DNA of 10,376 nt from Nitrospirota bacterium (GTDB lineage Bacteria; Nitrospirota; Thermodesulfovibrionia; Thermodesulfovibrionales; UBA6898): assembly GCA_029858145.1 (NCBI GenBank), contig JAOUFP010000059.1, positions 1 through 10,376 on the forward strand, given 5' to 3'. Shown piece after piece: positions 1 to 6,826 of this stretch. The number at the start of each line of letters is the position of its first letter. Positions within the stretch are counted from its first letter, which is position 1. The position numbers and the translations under genes were made by a program. The notes beneath the pieces are model-generated. The model saw only the letters and a program-made list of their open reading frames with translations, ran no database searches and was not told the origin of the DNA.

Positions 1-25
1 AAATCCTTAAACGGCCTGCCCGGTC

Positions 26-169
26 GTCTGCGCTTGATGGATAGCGAGCAAGCGAGTGACTTGCAATAATGTTTTCCTTACATCGAAGCCAAAGGCTTCC
101 AATTTGGAAAACTCGCTTCGCTCAGACAGTCCCAAATTCTTAATGCGCAGACTCGGACACAGTCCTGAG
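26..169. repeat. Non-coding inverted-repeat cluster downstream of acyP
   Basis: This stretch and its surroundings (1-256) hold no convincing gene but several nested inverted repeats. GTCTGCGC at 26-33 is matched by GCGCAGAC at 145-152. GCAAG at 48-52 pairs with CTTGC at 60-64. GAAGCC at 85-90 pairs with GGCTTC at 94-99 across a 3-base loop. AATTTGG at 101-107 pairs with CCAAATT at 132-138. GGAC at 155-158 pairs with GTCC at 162-165, extended by CTC/GAG with one bulged T. The loop of the 101-138 hairpin carries the CTCGCTTCGCTCAGACAG type of sequence that I recognise as recurrent in intergenic DNA of Nitrospirota and deltaproteobacteria. No T-tract follows the stems in either direction, so a dispersed repeat is more likely than a terminator. 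Confidence 0.5.
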
Positions 170-256
170 ATTTTTGAAGGGGGAGAATCCGTACGGGAAA
201 AAAGTGAGGCTTGCGTTAGACATCAAGTCGAGAATAGGTGGATTCTGTATTAAGTA

Positions 257-535
257 TCAATAGCGAATCTCGAAGCCTTTATATTCTCCGGAGGATTCTT
301 CCCATCGGACATCGATATTTCCGACAACAGCGCCGGCAGGTCCTCTCCGGCATTCCTCAATAGCCTGCTCGATCAATTCCCTGTTTCCTTCAAACAACGC
401 CTCGACACGTCCGTCATAGAGATTCCTTACCCATCCGTTAATGCCGAGTTTTGACGCGAGGTTCCGTGTAAAGGCCCTGTAGAAGACGCCCTGGACCCTG
501 CCTTCTATGAAGAGATGCGCCTTTGAAGTATTCAT
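257..535 (-). CDS. acyP: Acylphosphatase
   Basis: Predicted small cytoplasmic hydrolase that cleaves acyl phosphates such as acetyl phosphate or carbamoyl phosphate to the carboxylate and phosphate. The 92-residue protein has the usual family length. It shows the phosphate-binding loop GRVQGVFYR with the catalytic arginine at residue 20, and GWVRN with the catalytic asparagine at residue 38. The C-terminus FEIRY is typical of the alpha/beta sandwich fold. The gene lies 29 bases downstream of livF on the same strand, so it could be read as the last gene of the liv operon. A TATAAT inside that gap suggests it also has its own promoter. No Shine-Dalgarno precedes the ATG. The physiological substrate cannot be told from the sequence. 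The family assignment is secure. Confidence 0.93.
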   Translation of the reverse strand: MNTSKAHLFIEGRVQGVFYRAFTRNLASKLGINGWVRNLYDGRVEALFEGNRELIEQAIEECRRGPAGAVVGNIDVRWEESSGEYKGFEIRY

Positions 536-541
536 GAAGTT

Positions 542-547
542 ATTATA
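542..547 (-). promoter_or_regulatory. Extended -10 promoter element of acyP, probably leaderless
   Basis: On the minus strand the livF-acyP gap reads TGC TATAAT AACTTC ATG. This is a perfect -10 hexamer with the extended TGn motif directly before it, and the ATG begins 7 bases after its last T. There is no good -35 hexamer at 17 bp, but extended -10 promoters can work without one. The spacing would put transcription initiation on or next to the start codon. Confidence 0.5.
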
Positions 548-564
548 GCAGATTGAAAAGTTCG

Positions 565-1263
565 CTATTCTCCGAGATAAGCGTGTCTGACTTTCTCATT
601 GTGCAGCAGGTCTTCGCTATTTCCCTGGAGGGTGACGGCGCCGTTTTCCAGAACATATCCCCTGTGTGAGAGTTTCAGGGCGGCCTTCGCGTTCTGTTCA
701 ACAAGAAGCACGGTAACTCCTCTCCTGTTGATATCGTGGACGGTCCTGAATATTTTACTCACCATGATGGGAGCGAGTCCCAGAGAAGGCTCATCCAGAA
801 GCAGGATATCGGGATTGGACATCAACGCCCTGGCGATCGCGAGCATCTGCTGTTCGCCGCCGCTCAGGGTGCCGCCTTTCTGGTTTTTTCTCTCTCCGAG
901 GATAGGAAACAATGTGAAGACCATATCGAACGATGATTGCAGGTCACCCCGTTCAAGATAATGCCCCATCTCCAGGTTTTCGAATACCGTTAATTTAGGA
1001 AATATCCTTCTCCCTTCCGGCACCTGGCTTATTCCGAGCTCCACTATCCTGTGCGGCGGCAACCCGGTTATATCGGTATCATTCAGGAATATCTTCCCTG
1101 AGGAGGGCTTCAGAACCCCCGAGATGGTCATCAGGGAAGTTGACTTGCCCGCGCCGTTGCTGCCGATAAGGGAGACGATCTCCCCCTTGCCGATTTCGAG
1201 GTCAACGCCCCGGATAGCCTCGATAGGCCCGTAGAAAGTATGAATACGTTCGAGTCTTAACAT
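565..1263 (-). CDS. livF: Branched-chain amino acid ABC transporter, ATP-binding protein LivF
   Basis: Second ATPase of the high-affinity leucine/isoleucine/valine importer (HAAT family); it pairs with LivG on the cytoplasmic face of the LivH-LivM channel. The 232 residues are standard for LivF. Walker A is GSNGAGKST at 34-42, the Q-loop region follows, the ABC signature LSGGEQQ is at 133-139, and Walker B ILLLDEPSLGL is at 153-163. The switch position is VEQN with Gln190 in place of the usual His, which is characteristic of LivF. The C-terminus HAYLGE is also typical. The ATG lies 6 bases after the livG stop with only a distant AAGGA upstream, so translational coupling to livG is likely. The exact cargo (branched-chain or another amino acid, amide or urea) is not fixed by the ATPase. 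Confidence 0.95.
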   Translation of the reverse strand: MLRLERIHTFYGPIEAIRGVDLEIGKGEIVSLIGSNGAGKSTSLMTISGVLKPSSGKIFLNDTDITGLPPHRIVELGISQVPEGRRIFPKLTVFENLEMGHYLERGDLQSSFDMVFTLFPILGERKNQKGGTLSGGEQQMLAIARALMSNPDILLLDEPSLGLAPIMVSKIFRTVHDINRRGVTVLLVEQNAKAALKLSHRGYVLENGAVTLQGNSEDLLHNEKVRHAYLGE

Positions 1264-1269
1264 GCGGTT

Positions 1270-2034
1270 CTAATGCGTTTCCTTGCCAAGATACGCCTCT
1301 ATGACCATCGGATTCGTCTTTATCTCCTCAGGGGAGCCCTCGGCTATCTTTACTCCGTGGTCGAGCACTATGATGCGGTCTGATATGCCCATCACAAAAC
1401 GCATATCATGTTCTATCAGGATGATGGTCTTGCCAAGTTCCCTGAGATTCATGATGATCCGCATCATTTCACTGGTTTCCTGGGGGTTCATTCCTGCGGT
1501 CGGCTCATCAAAGAGTAACAATGAGGCCCCGGTGGCGAGCGCTCTGGCTATTTCGAGCTTGCGCTGTTCTCCGTAAGGCATGCTCCCCGAGACTTTGTCA
1601 ACGTGGGTCTCAAGGCCGAGGAGTTCGAGATATTCGTACGCCTTCTCCCTGATCGTCCTTTCTTCTCTTTTGAAAAGAGGGAGTTGAGTGATCGCGGAGA
1701 ATAGTCCCGACCGGATCTTTGTATGCTGCGCGACCAGTACATTTTCGAGCACCGTCATGTCTCTGAAGAGTCTTATGTTCTGGAAAGTCCTCGCAATGCC
1801 CATCCTGTTTATTTTGTCTGCGGAAAGGCCTGAAATATCTCTTTCTGAGAATATGATGCTGCCTCTTGTCGGCTTCATAAATCCGGTGAGGCAGTTGAAG
1901 AGGGTTGTTTTGCCCGCGCCGTTCGGGCCGATAATGCTGAGAATCGTCCTGTCCTTTGTATGAAAGCTGATTTCCTCGATTGCACGTATGCCGCCGAAAT
2001 GCTTCGAGAGGGCCTTAACTTCCAATGGATACAT
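1270..2034 (-). CDS. livG: Branched-chain amino acid ABC transporter, ATP-binding protein LivG
   Basis: First ATPase of the Liv importer; with LivF it powers uptake through LivH-LivM. Starting at the ATG (MYPLEVKALSKHFGG) gives 254 residues, the usual LivG length. Walker A GPNGAGKT is at 36-43, the signature is PYGEQRKLEIARAL from residue 153, Walker B with DEPTAGMNP is near 176-184, and the switch His is residue 209 (IEHDM). The roughly 25-residue helical insertion around 105-130 (AITQLPLFKREERTI) and the C-terminal AYLGKE are typical of LivG. A longer reading from a TTG at 2044-2046 is possible, but GGAGGG sits 4 bases before the ATG and decides for 2034. The start overlaps the end of livM by 20 bases, which indicates coupled translation. 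Confidence 0.95.
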   Translation of the reverse strand: MYPLEVKALSKHFGGIRAIEEISFHTKDRTILSIIGPNGAGKTTLFNCLTGFMKPTRGSIIFSERDISGLSADKINRMGIARTFQNIRLFRDMTVLENVLVAQHTKIRSGLFSAITQLPLFKREERTIREKAYEYLELLGLETHVDKVSGSMPYGEQRKLEIARALATGASLLLFDEPTAGMNPQETSEMMRIIMNLRELGKTIILIEHDMRFVMGISDRIIVLDHGVKIAEGSPEEIKTNPMVIEAYLGKETH

Positions 2035-3157
2035 TTTTCCCTCCAAACAGTCCCTGGGGCCTGAATATCATCAGGACAACGAGACCGGCTCCCAGGGCAA
2101 GCATCCGGTACAGCTGCACTTCGCGTAAAACCTCGGGGAGAAAGACCAGGATCACGGCCCCGATTATCACTCCCGCAATACTGCCGAGGCCGCCGACGAT
2201 CACCATGCACAGGATGAGAACGGATTCCATGAACGTGAAACTCTCCGGTGATATGAACCTCATCTTTGAGGCGAAGAGGCAGCCGGCCAGTCCGGCCCAG
2301 AACGCTCCGAAGGCCACGGAATAGAGTTTATACATCGTCCTGTTGATCCCCATGGCCGAAGTCGCGATTTCGTCTTCCCTCAGCGCGATCCAGGCCCTTC
2401 CTATCTTTGACGCATGGATCCTGCGCATGACGATAATCGCGATGACGACAAAGAACATGACAAGGTAGTAAAAGCTGTTAAGAGAGGTGAGTCCGAAAGA
2501 AAGGATATGAGGCGGGGCAATGCCGGATATGCCGTTGGGACCTTTTGTCAGGCTGTCCCAGTTATTCAGTGTTATGTGCACGATCTCGCCGAACCCGAGG
2601 GTGACCAGCGCAAGGTAATCTCCTCTCAGCCTCACGGCGGGGACCGCGAAGAGAAAACCCGCTATGACGGTGATGAGAACGGATGCAGGCATGGCACTCC
2701 AGAACCCCATCCCCAGTTTTGTGTTCAGGAGGGCAAAGCTGTAAGCGCCGATCGCGTAATACGCTACAAAGCCGAGGTTCAACAGGCCGGTAAAGCCCAC
2801 CACCACGTTCAGCCCCAGCGCGAGAATTATGTATATGCCCGAGAGGATCGTCACATCGACGATATAGCCCTGAGCAACAAGGGGAATCGCTGCGGCAGGC
2901 AGGAGAAGGAGAAAAAGGAAGCGGCTGTCTGACGGCAGATAGTGTCTGACACGCTCCACGGACGAATGTATCTGTTTTACGAGGGAAGAAAGATGTCCGG
3001 ACAGGAATTTGAAGGCAGGTATTGCAATGGTCAGGGTGATGAAGAGAACCGAGGCAGCCTTGACGCCCCTGAAGGGAAGCAGCAAAAAAGCCAGCCAAAG
3101 GGCGATGAACGCCGGTTTCAGCAGCGGGTTTTTTATAATGGATGAAAGGGCATTCAT
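2015..3157 (-). CDS. livM: Branched-chain amino acid ABC transporter permease LivM
   Basis: Inner-membrane permease that forms the translocation path together with LivH. The 380-residue protein is very hydrophobic. After an N-terminal extension with two membrane segments (about residues 15-55) and a polar linker (about 56-77), the conserved core starts near residue 80. It carries the family signatures YIILALGLNVVVGFTGLLNLG (the final G in place near residue 128), AVRLRGDYLALVTLGFGEI, a central TKGPNGISGI and, towards the end, MVIVGGLGSIAGVIIGA. The EAA-like cytoplasmic loop is seen as GRAWIALREDEIATSAMGIN. The C-terminus FRPQGLFG is typical. The extension resembles that of longer LivM proteins. 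The start ATG lies 4 bases after the livH stop, with no strong Shine-Dalgarno, so coupling to livH is expected. Confidence 0.95.
   Translation of the reverse strand: MNALSSIIKNPLLKPAFIALWLAFLLLPFRGVKAASVLFITLTIAIPAFKFLSGHLSSLVKQIHSSVERVRHYLPSDSRFLFLLLLPAAAIPLVAQGYIVDVTILSGIYIILALGLNVVVGFTGLLNLGFVAYYAIGAYSFALLNTKLGMGFWSAMPASVLITVIAGFLFAVPAVRLRGDYLALVTLGFGEIVHITLNNWDSLTKGPNGISGIAPPHILSFGLTSLNSFYYLVMFFVVIAIIVMRRIHASKIGRAWIALREDEIATSAMGINRTMYKLYSVAFGAFWAGLAGCLFASKMRFISPESFTFMESVLILCMVIVGGLGSIAGVIIGAVILVFLPEVLREVQLYRMLALGAGLVVLMIFRPQGLFGGKNVSIGS
2039..2044 (-). promoter_or_regulatory. Ribosome-binding site deciding the livG start
   Basis: Minus-strand GGAGGG followed by AAAA and the ATG at 2032-2034. 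It lies inside the last codons of livM and supports the ATG over the in-frame TTG that overlaps the Shine-Dalgarno sequence itself. Confidence 0.7.
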
Positions 3158-3161
3158 GCTG

Positions 3162-4064
3162 TTATATCTTTTCTTCCAGGCTCCTGCCGAGCAGTCCTTC
3201 AGGTTTTACCAGCAGTATTATGATAAGGATGATGAAGGCGTAGGCATCCTTGTATTCGCTGGATATGTACCCCGCCCCCAGGCTTTCGACGAGGCCGAGC
3301 AGGATGCCGCCGAGCATCGCTCCGGGGACGCTGCCGATGCCGCCGAGCACTGCTGCGGTAAAGGCCTTGATGCCTGCGGAGTATCCTATGAAATAATTTA
3401 CGAGACCGTAATACATCGCTACCATCATGCCCGCTACAGCGGCAAGGCCCGAACCTATGATGAATGTTATCGTGATAATGGTGTCGATATTGATCCCGAG
3501 CAGAGAGGCCATGACCTTGTCCTGTGCAACAGCGCGCATCGCCTTGCCTGTCTTCGTTTTCAGGATGAAGGCGTTCAGCATGATCATCATGAACGCGGAG
3601 ACCAGAATGATCGAGGCCTGAAGATAGGTGATTCTCGTCGACATAACAGTGAACCCGGCTCCGCCGAAGAGGGAGGGGAACACTTTATCGGTGGCCCCCT
3701 GGGTGAGCATGACATAATTCTGGAGAAAAATGGAAACCCCGATGGCGCTGATGAGCGGACTGAGTCTCGGGGCGTTTCTGAGAGGCTTGTAGGCGATCTT
3801 TTCTATGGTGAATCCGTAGGAAGAGCAGAAGATGACCGTCAGCAGCAGCGTTATTCCAAGGGACAGATATAAGCTGTATGAGGTAAGGCCTATCGCGGTA
3901 AAAAACCCGAGCAGGATAATGCCGAGATACGCGCCGAGCATGTAAATCTCACCATGCGCGAAATTGATGAGCTCCAGAATGCCGTAGACCATCGTGTAGC
4001 CAAGCGCTATGAGGGCGTAAACACTGCCGAGGGTGAGGCCGTTTATTAATTGCTGTAAAAACAC
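3162..4064 (-). CDS. livH: Branched-chain amino acid ABC transporter permease LivH
   Basis: Inner-membrane permease partner of LivM. The 300 residues match the family. The N-terminus FLQQLINGLTLGSVYALIAL is the standard LivH opening, followed by GYTMVYGILELINFAHGEIYMLGA. The EAA-like coupling loop is TGKAMRAVAQDKVMASLLGIN, and AFTAAVLGGIGSVPGAMLGG and the terminal KPEGLLGR are also diagnostic. About eight membrane helices are apparent. The start codon is GTG at 4062-4064, chosen because it gives the canonical N-terminus. No Shine-Dalgarno is visible; a TAAGAT lies 5 bases upstream. A 57-base gap with no terminator separates it from the cyclic-nucleotide-binding gene, so co-transcription is plausible. 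A periplasmic binding protein gene (livK), often adjacent, is absent here. Confidence 0.95.
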   Translation of the reverse strand: MFLQQLINGLTLGSVYALIALGYTMVYGILELINFAHGEIYMLGAYLGIILLGFFTAIGLTSYSLYLSLGITLLLTVIFCSSYGFTIEKIAYKPLRNAPRLSPLISAIGVSIFLQNYVMLTQGATDKVFPSLFGGAGFTVMSTRITYLQASIILVSAFMMIMLNAFILKTKTGKAMRAVAQDKVMASLLGINIDTIITITFIIGSGLAAVAGMMVAMYYGLVNYFIGYSAGIKAFTAAVLGGIGSVPGAMLGGILLGLVESLGAGYISSEYKDAYAFIILIIILLVKPEGLLGRSLEEKI

Positions 4065-4121
4065 AGGAAATCTTAACAGAAAAAACCTTTTAATTTCAAA
4101 GAAGCAATGCGGGGAGAGGGC

Positions 4122-4940
4122 TCAGGCCTTTACCTTCCTTATGGTGTCCTGGACGCGTGAAAGGTAAATGTCTTCGATCTTTTGAAGGAGGGAAGGGTTA
4201 TTGCTGAGGAGCGCTTCAAGTTCTAATCTGCCGGCTTCATAGACTTCGAGCGGACCTTCCGCGACAAGCGATGCTGTTCGGGGTCTGCCTGTAAGGAACG
4301 CGACCTCCCCGAACATGTCGCCCGTCTCCAGGAGGGCAAGTTCAATTTCCCTGCCCAACAGGTGAGCGATAACCTTTGCCCTGCCGGATTTTATAATATA
4401 GATCGAATCTCCGGAGTCGCCTTCCTCGACCACTTTCTCGTTTCCGGAAAAAGACTTCAGCTGCAGTTTCTGCAACAGCTGCAGGATCTCTTCCTCAGGC
4501 ATTCCGGAAAAAAGCCCGGACCTTATTGAAGCCACAGACTGCTCCGGCGGACGGGTGGCGCATTCCTCCGGACCTTCCGATTCAGGAGTTCCCGGGACAG
4601 TGACGGATGTTTGAGGTGTCTTTGCGGCTTCGAGATCCGTCATCAGCGCCTCTGATCTGCTGATCGCCAGGGCATTGCGGGGTTCAAGCCGCAGGATGAT
4701 TTTGTAGAGCGCCAGCGCCTTCTGGGTGAAGCCCCGGGAATGCATCAGTCTCGCCGCCTGATGATATGCTGAAACAGCGTTGACGCTGTCGCCTGTCCTC
4801 TGGTAAATATCTCCGATTTTCAGATATAGCTGCGGGTTATTGCGCTCGGCCTGTAAAAGATTTTGCAGCGACATCCTGGCAGATTCCCAATCCTGTTTTT
4901 TTATCGCGTCAAAGTAAGCTTCCCAGTTTTTTTTGTCCAT
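4122..4940 (-). CDS. TPR and cyclic-nucleotide-binding domain protein
   Basis: Unnamed 272-residue cytoplasmic protein in two parts. Residues about 1-105 are helical with TPR-like repeats (PQLYLKIGDIYQRTGDSVNAV at 36-56; KALALYKIILRLEPRNALAI at 74-93). A Pro/Glu-rich linker (about 106-135) leads to a cyclic-nucleotide-binding (CRP/PKA-type) domain at about 140-260. The domain has EEGDSGDSIYIIKSGRAKV and the phosphate-binding cassette GDMFGEVAFLTGRPRTASL, with the glutamate of FGE and the arginine of PRTAS, so it probably binds cAMP, cGMP or a related nucleotide. There is no helix-turn-helix, so it is not a CRP-type DNA-binding regulator; a nucleotide-sensing adaptor is more likely. It is transcribed towards livHMGF and may share their mRNA. 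No clear Shine-Dalgarno precedes the ATG. The domains are secure; the role is unknown. Confidence 0.85.
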   Translation of the reverse strand: MDKKNWEAYFDAIKKQDWESARMSLQNLLQAERNNPQLYLKIGDIYQRTGDSVNAVSAYHQAARLMHSRGFTQKALALYKIILRLEPRNALAISRSEALMTDLEAAKTPQTSVTVPGTPESEGPEECATRPPEQSVASIRSGLFSGMPEEEILQLLQKLQLKSFSGNEKVVEEGDSGDSIYIIKSGRAKVIAHLLGREIELALLETGDMFGEVAFLTGRPRTASLVAEGPLEVYEAGRLELEALLSNNPSLLQKIEDIYLSRVQDTIRKVKA

Positions 4941-5003
4941 TGTCAGGCAACATCGGGCGAAACCCGCATATCCTTTCCCGGTTCAATTTCACTCCAGGGT
5001 TTT

Positions 5004-5032
5004 ATTAAAAAATAAATCTGCCGGTTTGTCAA
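5004..5032 (-). promoter_or_regulatory. Sigma70-type promoter for the cNMP-binding gene and livHMGF
   Basis: On the minus strand TTGACA (5027-5032) is followed by exactly 17 bases and TTTAAT (5004-5009), that is 6/6 and 5/6 matches to the consensus at ideal spacing. Predicted transcription starts near 4997, giving a leader of about 57 bases. This is the only strong promoter seen upstream of the minus-strand cluster, and no terminator is visible between the genes downstream. Confidence 0.6.
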
Positions 5033-5082
5033 ACAGGAAAAAACGATATATGATTTAATCACAGTCAGTTTAGATCACGCTT

Positions 5083-5115
5083 TTGCTGAAGTGACGAATC
5101 GAAATAATATATAAT
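5083..5115 (+). promoter_or_regulatory. Possible dapL promoter
   Basis: A perfect TATAAT at 5110-5115 sits within an AT-rich run (AATAATATATAAT). The -35 side is poor: TTGCTG at 5083-5088 lies 21 bp from this hexamer, or 16 bp from the overlapping TAATAT at 5105-5110. If used, the dapL transcript would carry a leader of about 220 bases. It is the best plus-strand promoter candidate in the 402-bp gap between the divergent genes. Confidence 0.35.
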
Positions 5116-5136
5116 AGTTGCCTGTTTTATAAAAAG

Positions 5137-5306
5137 TGTCTGTCTGTTAAACGCCTAATATTGGCACTGTACGGTTTCCCCCGTTCCGTTTGCGCCAGAG
5201 GCGAAAAAGGCCGGGATGCATTGAAATTGAAGGGTTTCCGCTCCAAGCGGGTCGCGCAGAGTCGCACAGGCCTACACGGAAACGGCAACAAAAGGGCAGA
5301 AAGACA
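5137..5306 (+). ncRNA. Candidate structured leader or small RNA upstream of dapL
   Basis: This segment of the 4941-5342 gap can be folded by eye into a nested structure. A closing helix joins 5137-5148 with 5295-5306 (11 of 12 pairs, two G-U). A second helix GTTTCC/GGAAAC joins 5174-5179 with 5278-5283. A third, AGGCC/GGCCT, joins 5208-5212 with 5269-5273. Local hairpins are CGCC-AGA-GGCG at 5193-5203 and CCGC/GCGG at 5238-5250. The roughly 170-base length and rod-like nesting recall 6S RNA or a riboswitch-type leader, but I can match no known family. A chance fold remains possible. Confidence 0.25.
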
Positions 5307-5330
5307 ATTTGTGGATACACACTAAATAAT

Positions 5331-5337
5331 GAGGAGG
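5331..5337 (+). promoter_or_regulatory. Ribosome-binding site deciding the dapL start
   Basis: GAGGAGG followed by TACCT and the TTG at 5343-5345. It is a strong Shine-Dalgarno at 5-base spacing, and it excludes the longer open frame that begins at 5190. Confidence 0.85.
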
Positions 5338-5342
5338 TACCT

Positions 5343-6518
5343 TTGGAATCTAAAATTAATGTTGAACTTGCAGCACGAGTGAAAAATCTGCCCCCTTATC
5401 TCTTTGCGGCAATTGACCGGATGAAGCAGGATGCAAAGGCAAAGGGTGTTGATTTGATAGATTTGAGCATCGGCGACCCTGATATCCCGACACCTTCCCA
5501 TATCGTTGAAGCGATGAAGGCGGCGGTGGAGAAACCCGAGCACCACCGGTATCCTTCCTATGAGGGCATGCTCTCGTATCGGGAGGCAGTGGCAGGGTGG
5601 TACAAGAGGCGCTTTGATGTAACGCTTGATCCGGCGACAGAGGCACTTTCCCTTATCGGTTCAAAGGAGGGCATCGGCCATATCCCTCTCGCGTTTGTCG
5701 AACCCGGCGATACTGTGCTGGTGCCTTCTCCGGGGTATCCGGTATATCCGGTAAGCGTGTTGTTTGCGGGAGGAGAAAACCATATCATGCCTCTCAGGGA
5801 GGAGAACGCATTTCTCCCTGATTTCAGGTCCATCCCTGAGGCGACGTTAAAGAAGGCAAAGCTTATGTTCATCAACTATCCCAACAACCCGACTTCCGCG
5901 ATCGCACCGAGGTCATTCTATGAAGAGGTGATCCGGCTTGCGGAAAAATACAACATTATCGTATGCCACGATGCCGCGTACAGTGAGATATTTTTTGATG
6001 ATGAAAGGCCGTTGAGCTTCATGCAGGTTGACGGAGCAAAGGAGGTCGGTATTGAATTCCATTCGCTTTCGAAGACCTATAACATGACCGGCTGGAGGAT
6101 AGGCTTTGCTGTCGGCAACCGCGCTGTCATCGCGGGACTGGGCAAGATCAAGTCCAATCTTGATTCGGGAGTTTTTCAGGCGATACAGGAAGCATCGGTT
6201 GCCGCGCTCAATACCGATGACAAGCTTCTGGCCGGCATCAGAAAGGTCTATCAGGACCGGCGCGATACATTATATGACGGACTGAAAGGTATCGGCATCG
6301 AAGTGGCCAGGCCGAAGGCGAGCTTCTATCTCTGGGCAAAAGTTCCGAAACAGTTCAATTCTTCAAGCTTCGTTGCTCATATCCTTGAGGAGGCGGGCAT
6401 CCTCACGACACCGGGCAATGGATTCGGCGCGCCGGGCGAAGGGTATGTACGGTTCGCCCTGACGGTGCCGGTCGACAGAATGAAGGAAGCGGTTGAAAGA
6501 CTCAGGAAGGCTTTCTAA
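5343..6518 (+). CDS. dapL: LL-diaminopimelate aminotransferase
   Basis: PLP-dependent class I/II aminotransferase. In the DapL variant of the lysine and peptidoglycan pathway it converts tetrahydrodipicolinate plus glutamate directly to LL-diaminopimelate plus 2-oxoglutarate. The 391 residues fit the shorter bacterial/archaeal DapL group. The N-terminus reads LPPYLFAAIDRMK, then LIDLSIGDPDIPTP. PLP-site motifs are NYPNNPT at 178-184, Asp210 and Tyr213 in CHDAAY, the Schiff-base Lys244 in SLSKTYNMTGWR, and the substrate-carboxylate Arg370 in EGYVRFALT. The start is a TTG placed 5 bases after GAGGAGG; the frame is open 51 codons further upstream, but that part is Arg/Lys-rich and unlike the family. 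An intrinsic terminator follows. Another aminotransferase of the same fold (for example alanine- or aspartate-type) cannot be fully excluded. Confidence 0.88.
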   Translation: MESKINVELAARVKNLPPYLFAAIDRMKQDAKAKGVDLIDLSIGDPDIPTPSHIVEAMKAAVEKPEHHRYPSYEGMLSYREAVAGWYKRRFDVTLDPATEALSLIGSKEGIGHIPLAFVEPGDTVLVPSPGYPVYPVSVLFAGGENHIMPLREENAFLPDFRSIPEATLKKAKLMFINYPNNPTSAIAPRSFYEEVIRLAEKYNIIVCHDAAYSEIFFDDERPLSFMQVDGAKEVGIEFHSLSKTYNMTGWRIGFAVGNRAVIAGLGKIKSNLDSGVFQAIQEASVAALNTDDKLLAGIRKVYQDRRDTLYDGLKGIGIEVARPKASFYLWAKVPKQFNSSSFVAHILEEAGILTTPGNGFGAPGEGYVRFALTVPVDRMKEAVERLRKAF

Positions 6519-6577
6519 CGGAGTATTCTTGAATGTGAGGCGGGACAGAGGCCCCTCTCTCATTCTCGCTGCGCTCC

Positions 6578-6598
6578 GAGGCATTTGCCTCTTTTTTT
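6578..6598 (+). terminator. Intrinsic terminator of dapL
   Basis: GAGGC (6578-6582), a short ATTT loop and GCCTC (6587-6591) are directly followed by seven T. This is a textbook rho-independent terminator 60 bases after the dapL stop, and it separates dapL from folK transcriptionally. Confidence 0.75.
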
Positions 6599-6724
6599 CA
6601 ATGGACACTCTTGAAATTTATGTGAAGTTATGGCCGAGGGCGGAAAAAAATGTTTATTGAGAAATCAGGAGAATTTTTGTTCATTCGTAAAAAAGTTGAA
6701 AGCTATTTTAAAAAGACACATCTT

Positions 6725-6750
6725 GGATTCCCGCCTTCGCGAGAATGACA
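6725..6750 (+). repeat. GAATGACA-type palindromic mini-repeat, copy 1
   Basis: The segment runs from GGATTCCCGC to GCGAGAATGACA and forms a hairpin: 6727-6734 pair with 6739-6746 around CTTC, with a single C-A mismatch. It is the kind of short dispersed palindrome common in intergenic DNA of many environmental bacteria, and its GAATGACA end recurs at 9222-9303. It lies in the 308-bp gap between dapL and folK (6519-6826), which otherwise shows only the dapL terminator and AT-rich sequence. Confidence 0.5.
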
Positions 6751-6826
6751 AAAAACAACCATTTAAAATAGTCCTCCTCCGACTTCTTCGGGGAGCCAGA
6801 GCGTTTTCAGCCGCTTACTATATATA

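Noticed and set aside
56..253. 65-codon plus-strand reading frame at the left edge
   Set aside because: It runs through the inverted-repeat cluster, has no recognisable domain or ribosome-binding site, and is best explained as repeat DNA.
2035..2046. Longer LivG from TTG at 2044-2046
   Set aside because: The TTG overlaps the Shine-Dalgarno GGAGGG that serves the ATG at 2032-2034; MYPLEVKAL gives the normal length.
3009..3872. 287-codon plus-strand reading frame opposite livM/livH
   Set aside because: It is antisense to two well-supported permease genes and has a low-complexity, charged composition typical of a shadow frame.
5190..5342. A 51-codon N-terminal extension of DapL from an ATG-like start at 5190
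   Set aside because: The extension is Arg/Lys-rich and unlike the family, while a strong GAGGAGG sits 5 bases before the TTG at 5343, which gives the canonical N-terminus.
5122..5342. Lysine riboswitch upstream of dapL
   Set aside because: The conserved L-box core elements are not seen; only general foldability is present.
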